From Apium graveolens (Eukaryota > Streptophyta > Magnoliopsida > Apiales > Apiaceae), in assembly GCF_009905375.1 (NCBI RefSeq), contig NC_133655.1:164221995-164285994 (forward strand): DNA of 64,000 bases. Reading direction: 5' to 3'. Below the pieces are notes generated by a model. It was not told the DNA's origin. It saw only the letters and a program-made list of their open reading frames with translations, and searched no databases. The translations under genes and the position numbers were made by a program. Below, one piece after another: positions 1 through 11,968 of this stretch (its first letter is position 1; each line of letters begins with the position of its first letter).

Positions 1-2678
1 TATATCAATTCTTCATTTTATCATGGCATTAAACTATCATGAAAGACTTTTGAACTACTTGCAATACGTACTCGAGGGTTCATGGTATCTCTATGTAACT
101 CAAAGATAAACAAAAGATACGCTTGATTTAAATATATCAAATGACTCAGGATAATTGCATCAATATATAAGAACTATTTGTAGTAAATACGAAGGTCAAG
201 TTGAATCACTTGCCTTGAGATAGGCTGGTCTGGTCTGACTGGTAAGAGCAACTGGAGCTTCACTCGACTTTTATGGCAAGTTTTCCCTCGTCTCGAGATC
301 CTACATAAATAATAATAATCCTCATTATAATATATTCTCACCAACTTAACCTATTTACAACTCGAAATTAAACACGGATGGCACTTAGGCCTATATGCAC
401 TTAATTTATATTCTTCTTTAAATTATAATTGCACACACATAGCCACATATTCACATATCATATATTAACACCAAATAACACCATATATATCATAATGCAA
501 CACTAGGCTTGGATGATCTCGACTCACAACTTAAGTTTCTTGGTCGCTAAACTAGACAAGGTCTTCTAATTTCGGCTTCCTAACTCGATGTGCCTTTCCT
601 AAATTATCCAAAACCTATTGACCTCACTTGTGCCTTTTGCTCTACTAACCTTATACTATCTTACAACTATGGTGGTCGACCTAATACTCACTTCTAAGTG
701 TTCTAAAACTATGTGATAAGTGATAGTGCTCACTGGTGCAAATTTCAGAATGACAACTATGGTTTCTTGAGTAAATTAGACACTCTTAAACTACAAGTTT
801 TCCTTCAAAACTTTTACACAAGACTCTCCTGACCTAAGGGCATCTCACAAGATTGATTTGGCTCAAGGGCCTGGCTTGGGTCTTCTTGGGCCTAAGCTAA
901 AAGTCCAAGGTTCCCCTGTTTTTCTGGGCAGAAAATGCCCTGACTTGAATTAACTTGTGACACATGGTTATAGCTCATATCCTATGAACTATGGTTGGAA
1001 AAACTTCTCTGACATACCCTCTAAATAAGGCCTAATTGGGCCTAATGAGGGCCTACCCATGACATGGTCAAATCTCCCTATTTCCAAGTTGCAACAAAAC
1101 TGTCCCCTGCTGGACAGATTTTGTGATTCTACTTGTGCACCTAACCAAATGACATGCAAACCTCCAACCAACTCCTAAAACCTATTATATACTCCCAATA
1201 CTAACTTCTGGTAGCTTGGGCCTCAAAGTGCACACCAATGACATGGTCAAAACTCACTCTAAACCTAAGGGTGCTATACTGATTTTTCTGCAGAAACTAT
1301 AACTCTCATTTTCCAAGGTTTTGAGTTGACAAACTCAACTAACAACAACTCAATACTTAAACTAAGACTTATACATGGTAATCTACTGAAATAACTCCCT
1401 TATTCTCAAAATAAACTTGGGTGATATCATCCATGCCCAAAAACAACAACATGCAACTCATGGAAAGCACATAACAAGATTTCGGCTAGGCATAAAGTTT
1501 TAAATGCTTGCAAAATCGACTTGCACCTAATACTCATCCTTAATAATCATGAAATGTAACTTCTTTTAAGTATTAATAAGAAATTTATCATGAAAATAAT
1601 CTATTTTAAGCACACATATTTCGAATTTATAGATTTTTAAACATAACTACATGATTTCGAAAAGAGTAGCATGCAAAACATGGTTGATCATCATTTTAAT
1701 GTCTTAAAACTAACATGCATGGCTAAACATAAATATATAATAAAATTTTAGTAGCATGCAAAGGATTTTAGAGCATGATATCTCCATAAAACACTTAGTT
1801 AGCACATATACATAATATATCTCATAGAGAGCTCTTGAATTCACAAGAATCAAGAGTTTCTCTTTGGAGATCACATAAGAACTACACATGCATCCATGAA
1901 ACTTCAACTTCCAAGTCACAAAACACTTGGAAAGTATATAAGATGAATGTAGGTAAAAGATTTACACTTGGGAAGATGAAGAATGAATTGAAAAATGGAA
2001 GGGGGGTGGGGAATTGGCCTTCGGCCGAGAGCAATGTGGGAGGGGGAGGAGAGAAAATTTGTGGGGTGTTGGAGTGTGGAATGAGAATGACTTCTCCCAC
2101 TTGGATTTCTTTGTTTTATGCTATTTAGTTTACAAATGATGAGTGGAAGTGAGAACTTACAAAAATGTCCCTTGGTTAAAGTTAGGCCATTTTGCATGCA
2201 AGGCTAAGGTAGTAATTTGGTAATAATCAAATGAGTTAGTGGGGTTGGAAAAGTCTTGTTTGCCCTTTGAGAGAATAGAAGGGTGATTTGCATGCATGGT
2301 CTCTTATGTAATTTGATAAATATGACAACTAAAATTTATAATGATTTATTTTTATAAAATAAAATACAAGTTCAAAAATTATAAAATTTATATCATAAAA
2401 TAACTTGGATTTTTAAAGACTTTATAAAATCATTTTCAAAATTTGTGAACAAAATACCTTTTAAAAGAAAATTTTTCCAAAGCTTAGAATATTCCTTATA
2501 AATCAAAAATAAAGAAATTAAATAAACTCTTGCTTTGAAAAATCATATACTACACAAAGCAAATTTATAATGCAGAAACTTTCACTCACACTAGCGTACA
2601 ATCATTGAATATATTTTCATTTGACTTTAATATTATACCAATCCACAAATAATATTACATAAAATGCCGGTCGTAACA
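1..2678 (-). repeat. TekA 3' LTR (partial, cut by window edge)
   Basis: This stretch aligns throughout with 9271-11968. In element orientation it begins TGTTACGACC at 2678. About 1.16 kb of its 3' part lies left of the window. Relative to the 5' LTR it lacks 19 bp near 1450, between short direct repeats ACATGCAAC; TekB keeps these 19 bp, so this copy lost them. Open frames here (for example 1835-2128) recur in every LTR copy simply because the LTR is duplicated, and show no protein similarity. No host gene is seen. Confidence 0.93.
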
Positions 2679-2702
2679 TCCTCTGATTCTGTCCCCAGAA
2701 TC
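2679..2702 (-). other. TekA polypurine region with hairpin overlapping the pol stop
   Basis: Reading the minus strand, the pol TAG is followed by a purine-rich stretch ending CAGAATCAGAGGA directly against the LTR start TGTTACG. This is the expected place for the plus-strand primer. The arms GATTCTG (2685-2691) and CAGAATC (2696-2702) can pair around a 4-base loop, so a perfect 7-bp hairpin covers the end of the coding region and the primer region. The role of the hairpin is unknown. Confidence 0.6.
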
Positions 2703-3742
2703 TAAGAGAAAAGATGAGGATGCCGGGAACGCATATCAGACTCTAACTCCCAAGTCGACTCTTCGACCTTAGGGTTCCTCCAAAGTACTTTTACTAACTT
2801 TACTGATTTATTTCTAAGACTCTTTACTTGCCAGTCGAGTATTTTAACCGGTTGCTCCACAAATGACAGGTCTGCCTGAATTTCTACAGGTTCATATTCT
2901 ATCACATGGCTAGCGTCAGGATTGTACTTCTTAAGTAACGACACATGGAACACATTATGCACATGCCGATACTGAGGTGGTAAGGCCAACTCGTAGGCCA
3001 CTTTTCCCACTTGACTCAAAATCTCAAAAGGACCTATGTATCTAGGTGCTAACTTCCCTTTCTTGCCAAATCTTATCAACCCTTTTCTAGGTGACACCTT
3101 CAGCAACACAGCTTCGCCAATTTGGAATTGAACGTCCTTACGCGCTGGATCCGCATACTTCCTCTGTCTATCTTGAGCAGCAAGCAACCTTTTCTGAATT
3201 AACTTGACCGAGTCATGCAACTGTTGTACCAAATCTGAGCCGAGAATTCTTCCTTCTCCTACTTCATCCCAACTTGTTGGTGATCTACATTTTCGCCCGT
3301 ACAAAGCTTCATATGGTGGCATGCCGATACTGGAATGATAGCTGTTGTTGTAAGAGAATTCAATCAACGGCAAATGGTCGTCCCAACTTTCTGCAAAATC
3401 GATTGCACAACTGCGCAACATATCTTCAATTGTTTGAATTGTCCTTTCACTCTGGCCATCAGTCTGCGGGTGGTACGCCGTGCTCATATTCAATTTTGTG
3501 CCAAGACATTCCTGAAATTGCTTCCAAAATCTCGAGTTAAATCGGGGATCTCTGTCTGAAACTATTGATACGGGTACTCCATGCCTTAGTACGATTTCGC
3601 GCACATACAAATGAACCAACTTGTCCAATGACGACTTCTCGTTTATTGGAAGGAAATGCGCCGACTTCGTAAGACGATCAACTATAACCCATATTGCGTC
3701 ATGTCCGGATTTCGTTCGCGGTAGTCCTACTATAAAGTCCAT
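2702..3742 (-). CDS. TekA integrase core and chromodomain (346 aa, open)
   Basis: The piece starts with [13 protein letters not shown] and holds the integrase catalytic core. The D,D-35-E residues are visible as Asp in IWVIVDRL, Asp in VSDRDPRF and Glu in [14 protein letters not shown]-like module follows (YIGPFEIL). A chromodomain of about 55 residues ends the protein ([11 protein letters not shown] to the end, with [19 protein letters not shown]). In this family the chromodomain is thought to guide integration toward heterochromatin. No stop interrupts this part, which makes it the best preserved portion of TekA. Confidence 0.9.
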   Translation of the reverse strand: MDFIVGLPRTKSGHDAIWVIVDRLTKSAHFLPINEKSSLDKLVHLYVREIVLRHGVPVSIVSDRDPRFNSRFWKQFQECLGTKLNMSTAYHPQTDGQSERTIQTIEDMLRSCAIDFAESWDDHLPLIEFSYNNSYHSSIGMPPYEALYGRKCRSPTSWDEVGEGRILGSDLVQQLHDSVKLIQKRLLAAQDRQRKYADPARKDVQFQIGEAVLLKVSPRKGLIRFGKKGKLAPRYIGPFEILSQVGKVAYELALPPQYRHVHNVFHVSLLKKYNPDASHVIEYEPVEIQADLSFVEQPVKILDWQVKSLRNKSVKLVKVLWRNPKVEESTWELESDMRSRHPHLFS

Positions 3743-3781
3743 AGCGATATTTTCCCATTTCCATTCTGGAATCTTCAGGGG

Positions 3782-4345
3782 CTAAATTAATCCGCTTGGT
3801 CGTTGATGTTTTGCCTTTACTTTCTGACAAGTATAGCACTTTGCAACCCATTCTGCCACGTCTCGCTTCATATTTGGCCACCAAAAGTTCTTCTTTAAGT
3901 CTCGATACATCTTGGTGCTTCCCGGGTGGATTGAAAATTTCGAATTGTGGGCTTCATGGAGGATCTCATTCTTTAATTCAGGTACATGGGGAATCCATAT
4001 TCTGGATGAAAACCTTAGTATCCCTTGCTCATCCCTTTGAGTATTAATCTCCTCTCCAGATAGCTGTTTCTTCTCTTTTTCCATTATTTCCTCTTGATAC
4101 TTCTTTATCTTTTCCACTAGTGTTGGCTGAAAGGTCATTGCACGACAAACTTCCTCAACTTTTCCATAAGCACAAAGTTCCAATTCCAATTTTTCGATTT
4201 CTCCAGTTAACTCTTTTGATGTTATCATCATATTCAATCTCTCCTTCCTACTCAGAGCATCGGCCACTACGTTCGCCTTTCCAGGATGGTAATTTATCGA
4301 GCAGTCATAGTCCTTGATCAGTTCCAGCCATCTCCTCTGCCTCAT
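3782..4345 (-). CDS. TekA end of RNase H and integrase zinc-binding domain (broken piece, 187 aa)
   Basis: This piece is in frame with the rest of pol. It opens with the end of RNase H, including the [15 protein letters not shown] motif typical of gypsy elements. After a charged linker comes the integrase HHCC zinc domain, with His in LHEAHNSKFSIHPG and the Cys pair in CYTCQKVK. The piece stops at TAG 3782-3784, where TekB has CAG. It forms the N-terminal part of the integrase that continues at 3742. Confidence 0.83.
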   Translation of the reverse strand: MRQRRWLELIKDYDCSINYHPGKANVVADALSRKERLNMMITSKELTGEIEKLELELCAYGKVEEVCRAMTFQPTLVEKIKKYQEEIMEKEKKQLSGEEINTQRDEQGILRFSSRIWIPHVPELKNEILHEAHNSKFSIHPGSTKMYRDLKKNFWWPNMKRDVAEWVAKCYTCQKVKAKHQRPSGLI

Positions 4346-4537
4346 ATTGAGCTATTTCTGAGTAAAAATGTACTTTAAACTCTTATGATCCGTGTAGATT
4401 TCACACTTCTCTCCATAGAGGTAATGTCTCCAGATCTTGAGTGCGAACACTATGGCGGCTAGTTCCAAGTCATGCGTCGGGTACTTTAACTCATGCGGCT
4501 TCAACTGTCTTGACGCATATGCGATCACTTTACTGTG

Positions 4538-4771
4538 TTACATCAACATACAACCCAAACCCTTATGTGAAGCGTCACTGAATATTACAAAATTCCCTTG
4601 ATCATCTGGAAGTACCAACACCGGAGCTGTTACTAACTTCTGCTTTAACTCTTGAAAGCTATCTTCACATTCTGCACTCCATTCAAACTTTTGATTCTTT
4701 CTGGTTAACTTGGTCAATGGCGTGGCGATCTTCGAGAAATCCTTGACGAATCTTCTATAGTATCCGGCCAA
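4538..4771 (-). CDS. TekA end of RT and start of RNase H (broken piece, 77 aa)
   Basis: This piece lies in the polyprotein frame between the TGA at 4784 and the TAA at 4538. It carries the RT connection segment [15 protein letters not shown] and the beginning of RNase H with [13 protein letters not shown], where the Asp is the first catalytic acid. TekB reads through both flanking positions with sense codons. It would not be translated alone; it is listed because it holds recognisable domain sequence. Confidence 0.8.
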   Translation of the reverse strand: MAGYYRRFVKDFSKIATPLTKLTRKNQKFEWSAECEDSFQELKQKLVTAPVLVLPDDQGNFVIFSDASHKGLGCMLM

Positions 4772-4900
4772 TCCTAGAAGACTTCACACTTTCGTAGGAG
4801 TCTTTGGCCTCTCCCAACTCATAACTGCCTCAATCTTTGCCGGATCCACTTTAACTCCCTCATTTCCAATAACATGCCCCAAAAATTGAACTTCCTTTAA

Positions 4901-7315
4901 TCAAAACTCACATTTGATAAACTTGGCATACAACTTCTCTTGTCGGAGTATCTCCAAGGCTATCCAGAGGTGCTGCTTATGTTCTTCTTCCGACTTAGAA
5001 TAAATAAGGATGTCATCAATGAATACCACGACAAATTTGTCCAAATACTTCTTAAATACCCGATTCATCAGATCCATAAATGCGTCCGGAGCGTTGGTCA
5101 ATCCAAACGGCATTACTAGAAATTCATAATGCCCATATCTGGTCCTGAATGCGGTATTAGGAATATCTTCTTCTCTGATCTTTAATTGATGGTATCTCGA
5201 TCTCAAATCAATCTTCGAAAAGCATTTTGCTCCCTTCAACTGATCAAAAAGGTCATCTATCCTTGGTAGCGGGTAGCGGTTCTTGATCGTCACCTTATTC
5301 AACTCCCGGTAATTTATGCATAGATGCGTACTCCCATCTTTCTTCTTTACAAATAGAACAGGTGCTCCCCATGGCGACGTACTTGGTCGTATCACTCCTT
5401 TATCCAATAATTCTTGTAGCTGGCTCACCAGCTCTTTCATTTCTGCTGGTGCCATCCTATATGGGGCTTTTGAAACTGGTTTCATGCCTGGAGCAAGGTT
5501 GATCTCAAACTCAATTTGTCGATCTGGTGGTAAGCCTGGTAGTTCGTCGGGAAACACATCGGGGAACTCACTAACTACAGAAATATCTTCCATGCTGAGG
5601 CTGCCTCTCTCTGAATCCACTACATATGCTAGGAACGACTCACAACCTTTTCTAAGCAACTTCTTAGCCTGAACGATTGTAAGAAATAGTTGCTCTTGCC
5701 TCTGCCCCTTAAATACTACCTTCTCTCCACTCTTCGTCTTTAAATACACTCTCTTGGTCTTACAATTTATCTGAGCGCTATTCTCTCCTAACCAATCCAT
5801 TCCTAAAATTATATCAAACTCTCCGAACTTGAAGAGTATCAAGTCGGCTGAAAACTTATATCCCGAAATATCGATCTCACACTTTGGACAAAATTGATTC
5901 ATAGGAATCTTCTCTTGGTTTGCAATTACCACATTTACTACCTCACTCATAACCATTTTATCACATTGGAGCTTATCAATAAAAGATTCTGATATGAAAG
6001 ATCTTGTTGCTCCCGAATCAATCAATACTTTAGCTTTGACATTATTGAGTAAAAGTGTACCTGCTATCACCTCAGAATTCTGAACAACATCTTTCATCTT
6101 TAGATCAAATGTCCTTGCTGTTGCTTGCGGGGTTGGTACGGGTGGTGGAGGTAATGCCAATACCTCAGCTGGCACGCTTGCACTGGTACTTGCCATGTTC
6201 ATCAGAGCTTTGACTGGTCCGGTTGCCTTACACTCCCTACCCATGTGTCCAGTCTTCCCACACTTGTAGCACATAACTCCTGGCTTCGGCATCTTGCACT
6301 CATTTGCCAAATGTCCCTTCTGATTGCACCTATAACAGGTCATGCTCAGCTTATTGCATACTCCGGGGTGCCTTCTTCCACAGTGCTTGCATTCTGGCCT
6401 CTGGAACCTGTTTTCTCCAACTTGCCCTTGGCTTGCCTGGTTGTTTCCTTTTGATTCTTGCCTTTTGCCCAAATTTCCCTTCTTTTGAAAATTTCCGCCC
6501 TTCTGAAAACCAATCCTCTTTACATTCCGATCTTGCGAACTTCCAGCTTCAGACTTTTCTCCATAAAATGGAACCTTCCTCTTCTTGTTATCCCTCTCTT
6601 TCCTTGACTGCATCCCATTATTCTCAATCAGAGCAGCTTTCTGTACTACTCCCGCATAAGTTTCAAGCTCAAACATAGCCACCCTATCTCTGATCCAAGG
6701 CTCCAATCCTTGCTGAAATTTCTTTGCTTTTTCCTCCTCAGTGCTGGTATACTTTGTCACAAACCTTGACAACTCAGTGAACTTCTTCTCATACTCCAAT
6801 ACAGTCATGTTCCCTTGCTTCAACTCAAGAAATTTTAGTTCCATCTGATTCTGCATGTACTTAGGGTAATACTTGTCTAGAAATAACTTTTTAAATCTCT
6901 CCCAAGAAACCTGCTGAGTGACTTCCATAGCCTTTACTGATTCCCACCAATAGATGACTTCTCCCTTCAAGAAGTAAGTAGCATACGGCGTCTTCTGATC
7001 ATCTCCTAACTGCACCAACTCAAAAGCCCTTTCCATCTCCTTGATCCATGTGTTAGCTATCACTGGATCAGTGGTATCATGAAATACAGGTGGATTCACA
7101 TTCTGAAAAGCCTTGAAAGTGACAATTTGTCTAGGTGGTACTGGTGGTTCAGGTGGTTGGTATGGCTCACGGTTATCTTGGTTTTCAATTTGTTGTTGAA
7201 GAGTTAGTTGTTGTTGAGCTATAGCATTAGTTTGCTGTTGCAAGGTTTCCAGTAGTTGAAGAATATTTGGGTCTGTGGTGAAGGTGGTTGTTGGGTTCTT
7301 CTTTTTGGGAGGCAT
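4901..7315 (-). CDS. gag-pol: TekA Gag, protease and most of reverse transcriptase (broken piece, 804 aa)
   Basis: This is the longest open piece of the TekA polyprotein. A Q-rich coiled N-terminus (about residues 15-50) leads into a retrotransposon Gag domain (about 70-230). Three Cys/His motifs follow: [12 protein letters not shown] near 309, [14 protein letters not shown] near 327 and [14 protein letters not shown] near 349. The last two are classical CX2CX4HX4C zinc knuckles that bind RNA. The protease active site is DSGA at 433-436. Reverse transcriptase starts near 640 and its catalytic motif reads FIDD at about 765-768. The normally conserved Gly in the SGYHQ motif is Arg here (LRSRYHQ), so activity is doubtful even apart from the stop. 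Confidence 0.9.
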   Translation of the reverse strand: MPPKKKNPTTTFTTDPNILQLLETLQQQTNAIAQQQLTLQQQIENQDNREPYQPPEPPVPPRQIVTFKAFQNVNPPVFHDTTDPVIANTWIKEMERAFELVQLGDDQKTPYATYFLKGEVIYWWESVKAMEVTQQVSWERFKKLFLDKYYPKYMQNQMELKFLELKQGNMTVLEYEKKFTELSRFVTKYTSTEEEKAKKFQQGLEPWIRDRVAMFELETYAGVVQKAALIENNGMQSRKERDNKKRKVPFYGEKSEAGSSQDRNVKRIGFQKGGNFQKKGNLGKRQESKGNNQASQGQVGENRFQRPECKHCGRRHPGVCNKLSMTCYRCNQKGHLANECKMPKPGVMCYKCGKTGHMGRECKATGPVKALMNMASTSASVPAEVLALPPPPVPTPQATARTFDLKMKDVVQNSEVIAGTLLLNNVKAKVLIDSGATRSFISESFIDKLQCDKMVMSEVVNVVIANQEKIPMNQFCPKCEIDISGYKFSADLILFKFGEFDIILGMDWLGENSAQINCKTKRVYLKTKSGEKVVFKGQRQEQLFLTIVQAKKLLRKGCESFLAYVVDSERGSLSMEDISVVSEFPDVFPDELPGLPPDRQIEFEINLAPGMKPVSKAPYRMAPAEMKELVSQLQELLDKGVIRPSTSPWGAPVLFVKKKDGSTHLCINYRELNKVTIKNRYPLPRIDDLFDQLKGAKCFSKIDLRSRYHQLKIREEDIPNTAFRTRYGHYEFLVMPFGLTNAPDAFMDLMNRVFKKYLDKFVVVFIDDILIYSKSEEEHKQHLWIALEILRQEKLYAKFIKCEF

Positions 7316-7622
7316 GATCCTGAAATAAGAGTTGTGTCAAAACATATATGAATGATAAAATGATTCGAGGGTATCGCATGGCATTCTCATTTTCATATGG
7401 GGTCAAGTTTCCAAATTAAGCAGATATGATGATAAAAACATAAAATAACAGTTGAGAGCAAATGGAACAATAGCATATAATTATTGAAATTTTAAAGGTC
7501 ACAGTACATAGGATTGGGACATAGTCTATTTCTAGGAATAACAGGCTTATTTAAAGGAAAACAGAAACAACTAGGGATTCCATAGAGTCTGATAGTACAA
7601 CAACATGAAAGGTAAATGGAAA
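7316..7622 (-). other. TekA leader between the small ORF and gag
   Basis: About 300 bp of untranslated leader separates the stop of the upstream small ORF from the gag ATG. The same spacer is present in TekB (59716-60033) with only scattered differences. No further ORF or RNA structure was recognised. Confidence 0.6.
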
Positions 7623-7625
7623 GAA

Positions 7626-8003
7626 CTAAGGCTCCACTCCATCTGAATGGGGCTTGGTAGTCTTTTCCTCTCGAAGCGTCTTCACAATGCTCTGGAGCTC
7701 ATCCGCCACCATCTGAACGACATACTGGCCGGTACGGTCCCGGTGCGCTGGCATCTCCTCAAGCTTAGTGTTGACGTACTGAACCAAGGTCTCAAGTCTC
7801 GCAGTCATCTGCTCCTTGGGCTTCCCTTCATAGTTTCGGCTGTCCGGATACACGTTCTTCAGTCGGTCGTACTTGCCCTGAAGCATGTCGAACTCGCGCC
7901 TCAACTCAGCATACACGGAGAAAGCAATAGTTACGTCCGACCCAGAGGATGACGAGGAATGCGCCCTTTGCTGACAACCAATAAGGGGAGTATTAATAAT
8001 AAT
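7626..8003 (-). CDS. TekA conserved ORF upstream of gag (no ATG seen)
   Basis: An open frame of about 125 codons lies between the primer binding site and gag, opening after a TAA at 8004-8006. No ATG is present in the frame; the longest portion counted from a GTG (7916) is 96 aa. It starts with a Ser-rich stretch after CQQRAH. A highly charged, helical-looking portion follows, with YAELRREFDMLQGKYDRL, VQYVNTKLEEMP and VADELQSIVKTLREEK. TekB carries the same ORF, also unbroken, with a 4-residue in-frame insertion. I do not recognise the protein family. Just upstream, TTGGTTGTCAG followed by CAAAGG resembles a splice acceptor, so translation may need splicing from an upstream exon; this is inference. 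Confidence 0.55.
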   Translation of the reverse strand: MIINTPLIGCQQRAHSSSSSGSDVTIAFSVYAELRREFDMLQGKYDRLKNVYPDSRNYEGKPKEQMTARLETLVQYVNTKLEEMPAHRDRTGQYVVQMVADELQSIVKTLREEKTTKPHSDGVEP

Positions 8004-8090
8004 TTACTTAACCTACTCTCTCGCATAATATCTATAACCTACACACAAATCCTGTAACCTATTTGGGCTGTCCAGGGACTCTAAACCGTA

Positions 8091-8102
8091 GCTCTGATAC
8101 CA
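8091..8102 (-). other. TekA primer binding site
   Basis: The minus strand reads TGGTATCAGAGC, the complement of the 3' end of plant initiator-Met tRNA, 5 bp inside the LTR end. It primes minus-strand cDNA synthesis. Confidence 0.9.
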
Positions 8103-8107
8103 AAACC

Positions 8108-11100
8108 TGTCACACCCCCAACTTAAATAGCAAAATAAATATAGCTATTACATCATTTTAATGAAGAATACACAACCAAATCCAAGATCTTACAGTTTAG
8201 GGTTTGGAACAGCCCAACACTACCAACTATTACATCTGATTACAAATACCGAGTCCTCACACAACTATTATTACTTATTCTACCTGCGCTCGAACATAAA
8301 CATCATCATCAAAAGTCTTACGGGCAGTCTGCCTGAATCTAACCATAGCTGCTAGCTGTAATATCAGGGTAAAGCAAGAAGTGAGCCAAATGCTCAACAA
8401 GTGCTAACAGTACGACACAAAACATAAATTGAGATATACTTTTAAGAATGATAATGGAAAGTCATAACCAAAGGTAACGAGAGATAAAAACTATGTGAGA
8501 TGGCATCATTTTGCTTGCATCAAAACAATTTTAAAATCATGTCTTAATCAAAATCATTTTATGACGCTACGGATTACAGCCGGTGATCAGCCGCGAAGTA
8601 ATCCCGAACCTCGTTGGGTTCTAAAATATTAATGGGAATCCCTAGGCAACTTTTAAGCCTAATATAAGTGTGGAAAGGACTCACGTCTCAGTCCAGATCC
8701 ACCATTCAAAGAAAACATTTATCCCCCTTTGGGACTGAGAAATCCACATTTTAATCATTTTAAAAACTGATGCCGTTTTATGACAAAATCTCTTTTGACT
8801 GTAAACATTTTTATCAAGGTATTATAGATCAACTCGAAACACGGGAAACAAGGTACTGAATATCAGAGCCATGATTCACAAAACTATTCTCTATTCAAGT
8901 AATTGAATGGTTTTCATATATCAATGATTGGACAAGAGGATTTAGTGAGGCTAATGGATAATATGAAGGGTAATGCCAATTTGGGCTCAAAGCAATGGTT
9001 TCTCATCAAGGTTCAAGTGCTAGATCATCAAGAAGGTAAGCTTCATGAATACTAAGGGTGTTAAGGTATGAAGAATGATCTTTAACTCAGGACATATCAG
9101 AATTGTCAAGCTTTAGGATAAGAAAGAGGGTATCAATCAATGAGGAATCAAGCTGGTAAGTATCTGACTATCAGAATTCAAAGTAAGGTTCTATAGGGGT
9201 TCAAGTATCAGGATGAGATATTAATACTTAGGAAACATCAACATGTTAATCAAGAGGATCCATCAAGTAATATATCAATTCTTCATTTTATCATGGCATT
9301 AAACTATCATGAAAGACTTTTGAACTACTTGCAATACGTACTCGAGGGTTCATGGCATCTCTATGTAACTCAAAGATGAACAAAAGATACGCTTGATTTA
9401 AATATATCAAATGACTCAGGATAATTGCATCAATATATAAGAACTATTTGTAGTAAATACGAAGGTCAAGTTGAATCACTTGCCTTGAGATAGGCTGGTC
9501 TGGTCTGACTGGTAAGAGCAATTGAAGCTTCACTCAACTTTTATGGCAAGTTTTCCCTCGTCTCGAGATCCAACATAAATAATAATAATCCTCATTATAA
9601 TATATTCTCACCAACTTAACCTATTTACAACTCGAAATTAAACACGGATGGCACTTAGGCCTATATGCACTTAATTTATATTCTCCTTTAAATTATAATT
9701 GCACACACATAGCCACATATTCACATATCATATATTAACACAAAATAACACCATATATATCATAATGCAACACTAGGCTTGGATGATCTCGACTCACAAC
9801 TTAAGTTTCTTGGTCGCTAAACTAGACAAGGTCTTCTAATTTCGGCTTCCTAACTCGATGTGCCTTTCCTAAATTATCCAAAACCTATTGACCCTCACTT
9901 GTGCCTTTTGCTCTACTAACCTTATACTATCTTACAAATATGGTGGTCGACCTAATACTCACTTCTAAGTGTTCTAAAACTATGTGATAAGTGATAGTGC
10001 TCACTGGTGCAAATTTCAGAATGACAACTATGGTTTCTTGAGTACATTAGACACTCTTAAACTACAAGTTTTCATTCAAAACTTTTACACAAGACTCTCC
10101 TGACCTAAGGGCATCTCACAAGCTTGATTTGGCTCTAGGGCCTGGCTTGGGCCTTCTTGGGCCTAAGCTAAAAGTCCAAGGTTCCCCTGTTTTTCTGGGT
10201 AGAAAATGCCCTGACTTGAATTAACTTGTGACACATGGTTCTAGCTCATATCCTATGAACTATGGTTGGAAAAACTTCTCTGACATACCCTCTAACTAAG
10301 GCCCAATTGGGCCTAATGAGGGCCTACCCATGACATGGTCAAATCTCCCTATTTCCAAGTTGCAACAAAACTGTCCCCTGCTGGACAGATTTTGTGATTC
10401 TACTTGTGCACCTAACCAAATGACATGCAAACCTCCAACCAACACCTAAAACCTATTATATACTCCCAATACTAACTTCTGGTAGCTTGGGCCTCAAAGT
10501 GCACACCAATGACATGGTCAAAACTCACTCTAAACCTCAGGGTGCTATACTGATTTTTCGGCAGAAACTATAACTCTCATTTTCCAAGGTTTTGACTTGA
10601 CAAACATAACTAACAACAACTCAATACTTAAACTAAGACTTATACATGGTAATCTACTGAAATAACTCCCTTATTCTCAAAATAAACTTGGGTGAGATCA
10701 TCCATGCCCAAAAACAACAACATGCAACCAAATATATAACATGCAACTCATGGAAAACACATAACAAGATTTCGGCTAGGCATAAAGTTTTAAATGCTTG
10801 CAAAATCGACTTGCACCTAATACTCATCTTTAATAATCATGAAATGTAACTTCTTTTAAGTATTAATAAGAAATTTATCATGAAAACAATCTATTTTAAG
10901 CACACATATTTCGAATTTATAGATTTTTAAACATAACTACATGATTTCGAAAAGAGTAGCATGCAAAACATGGTTGATCATCATTTTAATGTCTTAAAAC
11001 TAACATGCATGGCTAAACATAAATATATAATGAAATTTCAGTAGCATGCAAAGGATTTTAGAGCATGATATCTCCATAAAACACTTAGTTAGCACATATA

Positions 11101-11968
11101 CATAATATATCTCATAGAGAGCTCTTGAATTCAGAAGAATCAAGAGTTTCTCTTTGGAGATCACATAAGAACTACACATGCATCCATGGAACTTCAACTT
11201 CCAAGTCACAAAACACTTGGAAAGTATATAAGATGAATGTAGGTAAAAGATTTACACTTGGGAAGATGAAGAATGAATTGAAAAATGGAAGGGGGGTGGG
11301 GAATTGGCCTTCGGCCGAGAGCAATGTGGGAGGGGGAGGAGAGAAAATTTGTGGGGTGTTGGAGTGTGGAATGAGAATGACTTCTCCCACTTGGATTTCT
11401 TTGTTTTATGCTATTTAGTTTACAAATGATGAGTGGAAGTGAGAACTTACAAAAATGTCCCTTGGTTAAAGTTAGGCCATTTTGCATGCAAGGCTAAGGT
11501 AGTAATTTGGTAATAATCAAATGAGTTAGTGGGGTTGGAAAAGTCTTGTTTGCCCTTTGAGAGAATAGAAGGGTGATTTGCATGCATGGTCTCTTATGTA
11601 ATTTGATAAATATGACAACTAAAATTTATAATGATTTATTTTTATAAAATAAAATACCAGTTCAAAAATTATAAAATTTATATCATAAAATAACTTAGAT
11701 TTTTAGAGACTTTATAAAATCATTTTCATAATTTGTGAACAAAATACCTTTTAAAAGAAAATTTTTCCAAAGCTTAGAATATTCCTTATAAATCAAAAAT
11801 AAAGAAATTAAATAAACTCTTGCTTTGAAAAATCATATACTACACAAAGCAAATTTATAATGTAGAAACTTTCACTCACACTAGCGTACAATCATTGAAT
11901 ATATTTTCATTTGACTTTAATATTATACCAATCCACAAATAATATTACATAAAATGCCGGTCGTAACA
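8108..11968 (-). repeat. TekA 5' LTR (complete, 3861 bp)
   Basis: In element orientation it runs from TGTTACGACC (11968) to GGGGGTGTGACA (8108), with TG...CA ends. Its outer 2.7 kb is repeated at 1-2678 and most of it recurs inverted at 56092-59221. It should contain the element promoter, but I could not pick a convincing TATA box. Frames such as 11125-11418 are LTR shadows. The junction at 11968/11969 is with the sirevirus SirA. Confidence 0.93.

Larger units (their letters stand above)
2702..7315 (-). pseudogene. gag-pol: TekA gag-pol polyprotein, one frame with five in-frame stops
   Basis: The whole polyprotein lies in a single frame of 1537 codons without a frameshift. Stops are TGA at 4901-4903, TGA at 4784-4786, TAA at 4538-4540, TAG at 4352-4354 and TAG at 3782-3784. 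The sister copy TekB has sense codons at all five sites (TGG, CGA, CAA, GAG, CAG). Four of the five are C:G to T:A changes, as expected from decay of methylated cytosine. The product would be Gag, aspartic protease, reverse transcriptase, RNase H, integrase and chromodomain. The start ATG at 7315 is shared with TekB, and both proteins begin MPPKKKNP. Confidence 0.9.
1..11968 (-). mobile_element. TekA: Ty3/gypsy Tekay-type chromovirus, nearly complete, left end outside window
   Basis: The order on the minus strand is 5' LTR (8108-11968), initiator-Met primer site, a small ORF, gag-pol, polypurine region and 3' LTR (cut off at base 1). Positions 1-2678 repeat 9271-11968 almost base for base, which defines the LTR pair. 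The pol order PR-RT-RNaseH-IN followed by a chromodomain places it in the chromoviruses. The very long LTR and the C-terminal chromodomain ending in PHLF fit the Tekay/Del clade. It is inserted in the env-like region of the sirevirus SirA, whose sequence resumes at 11969. The left target-site copy lies outside the window, so the duplication cannot be checked. Coding capacity is broken by five in-frame stops. Confidence 0.93.

Noticed and set aside
1835..2128. 97-codon ORF repeated at 11125-11418 and partly, inverted, at 56100
   Set aside because: It recurs only because it lies in the TekA/TekB LTR. It is antisense to the element, is not longer than chance in this composition, and shows no protein motif.
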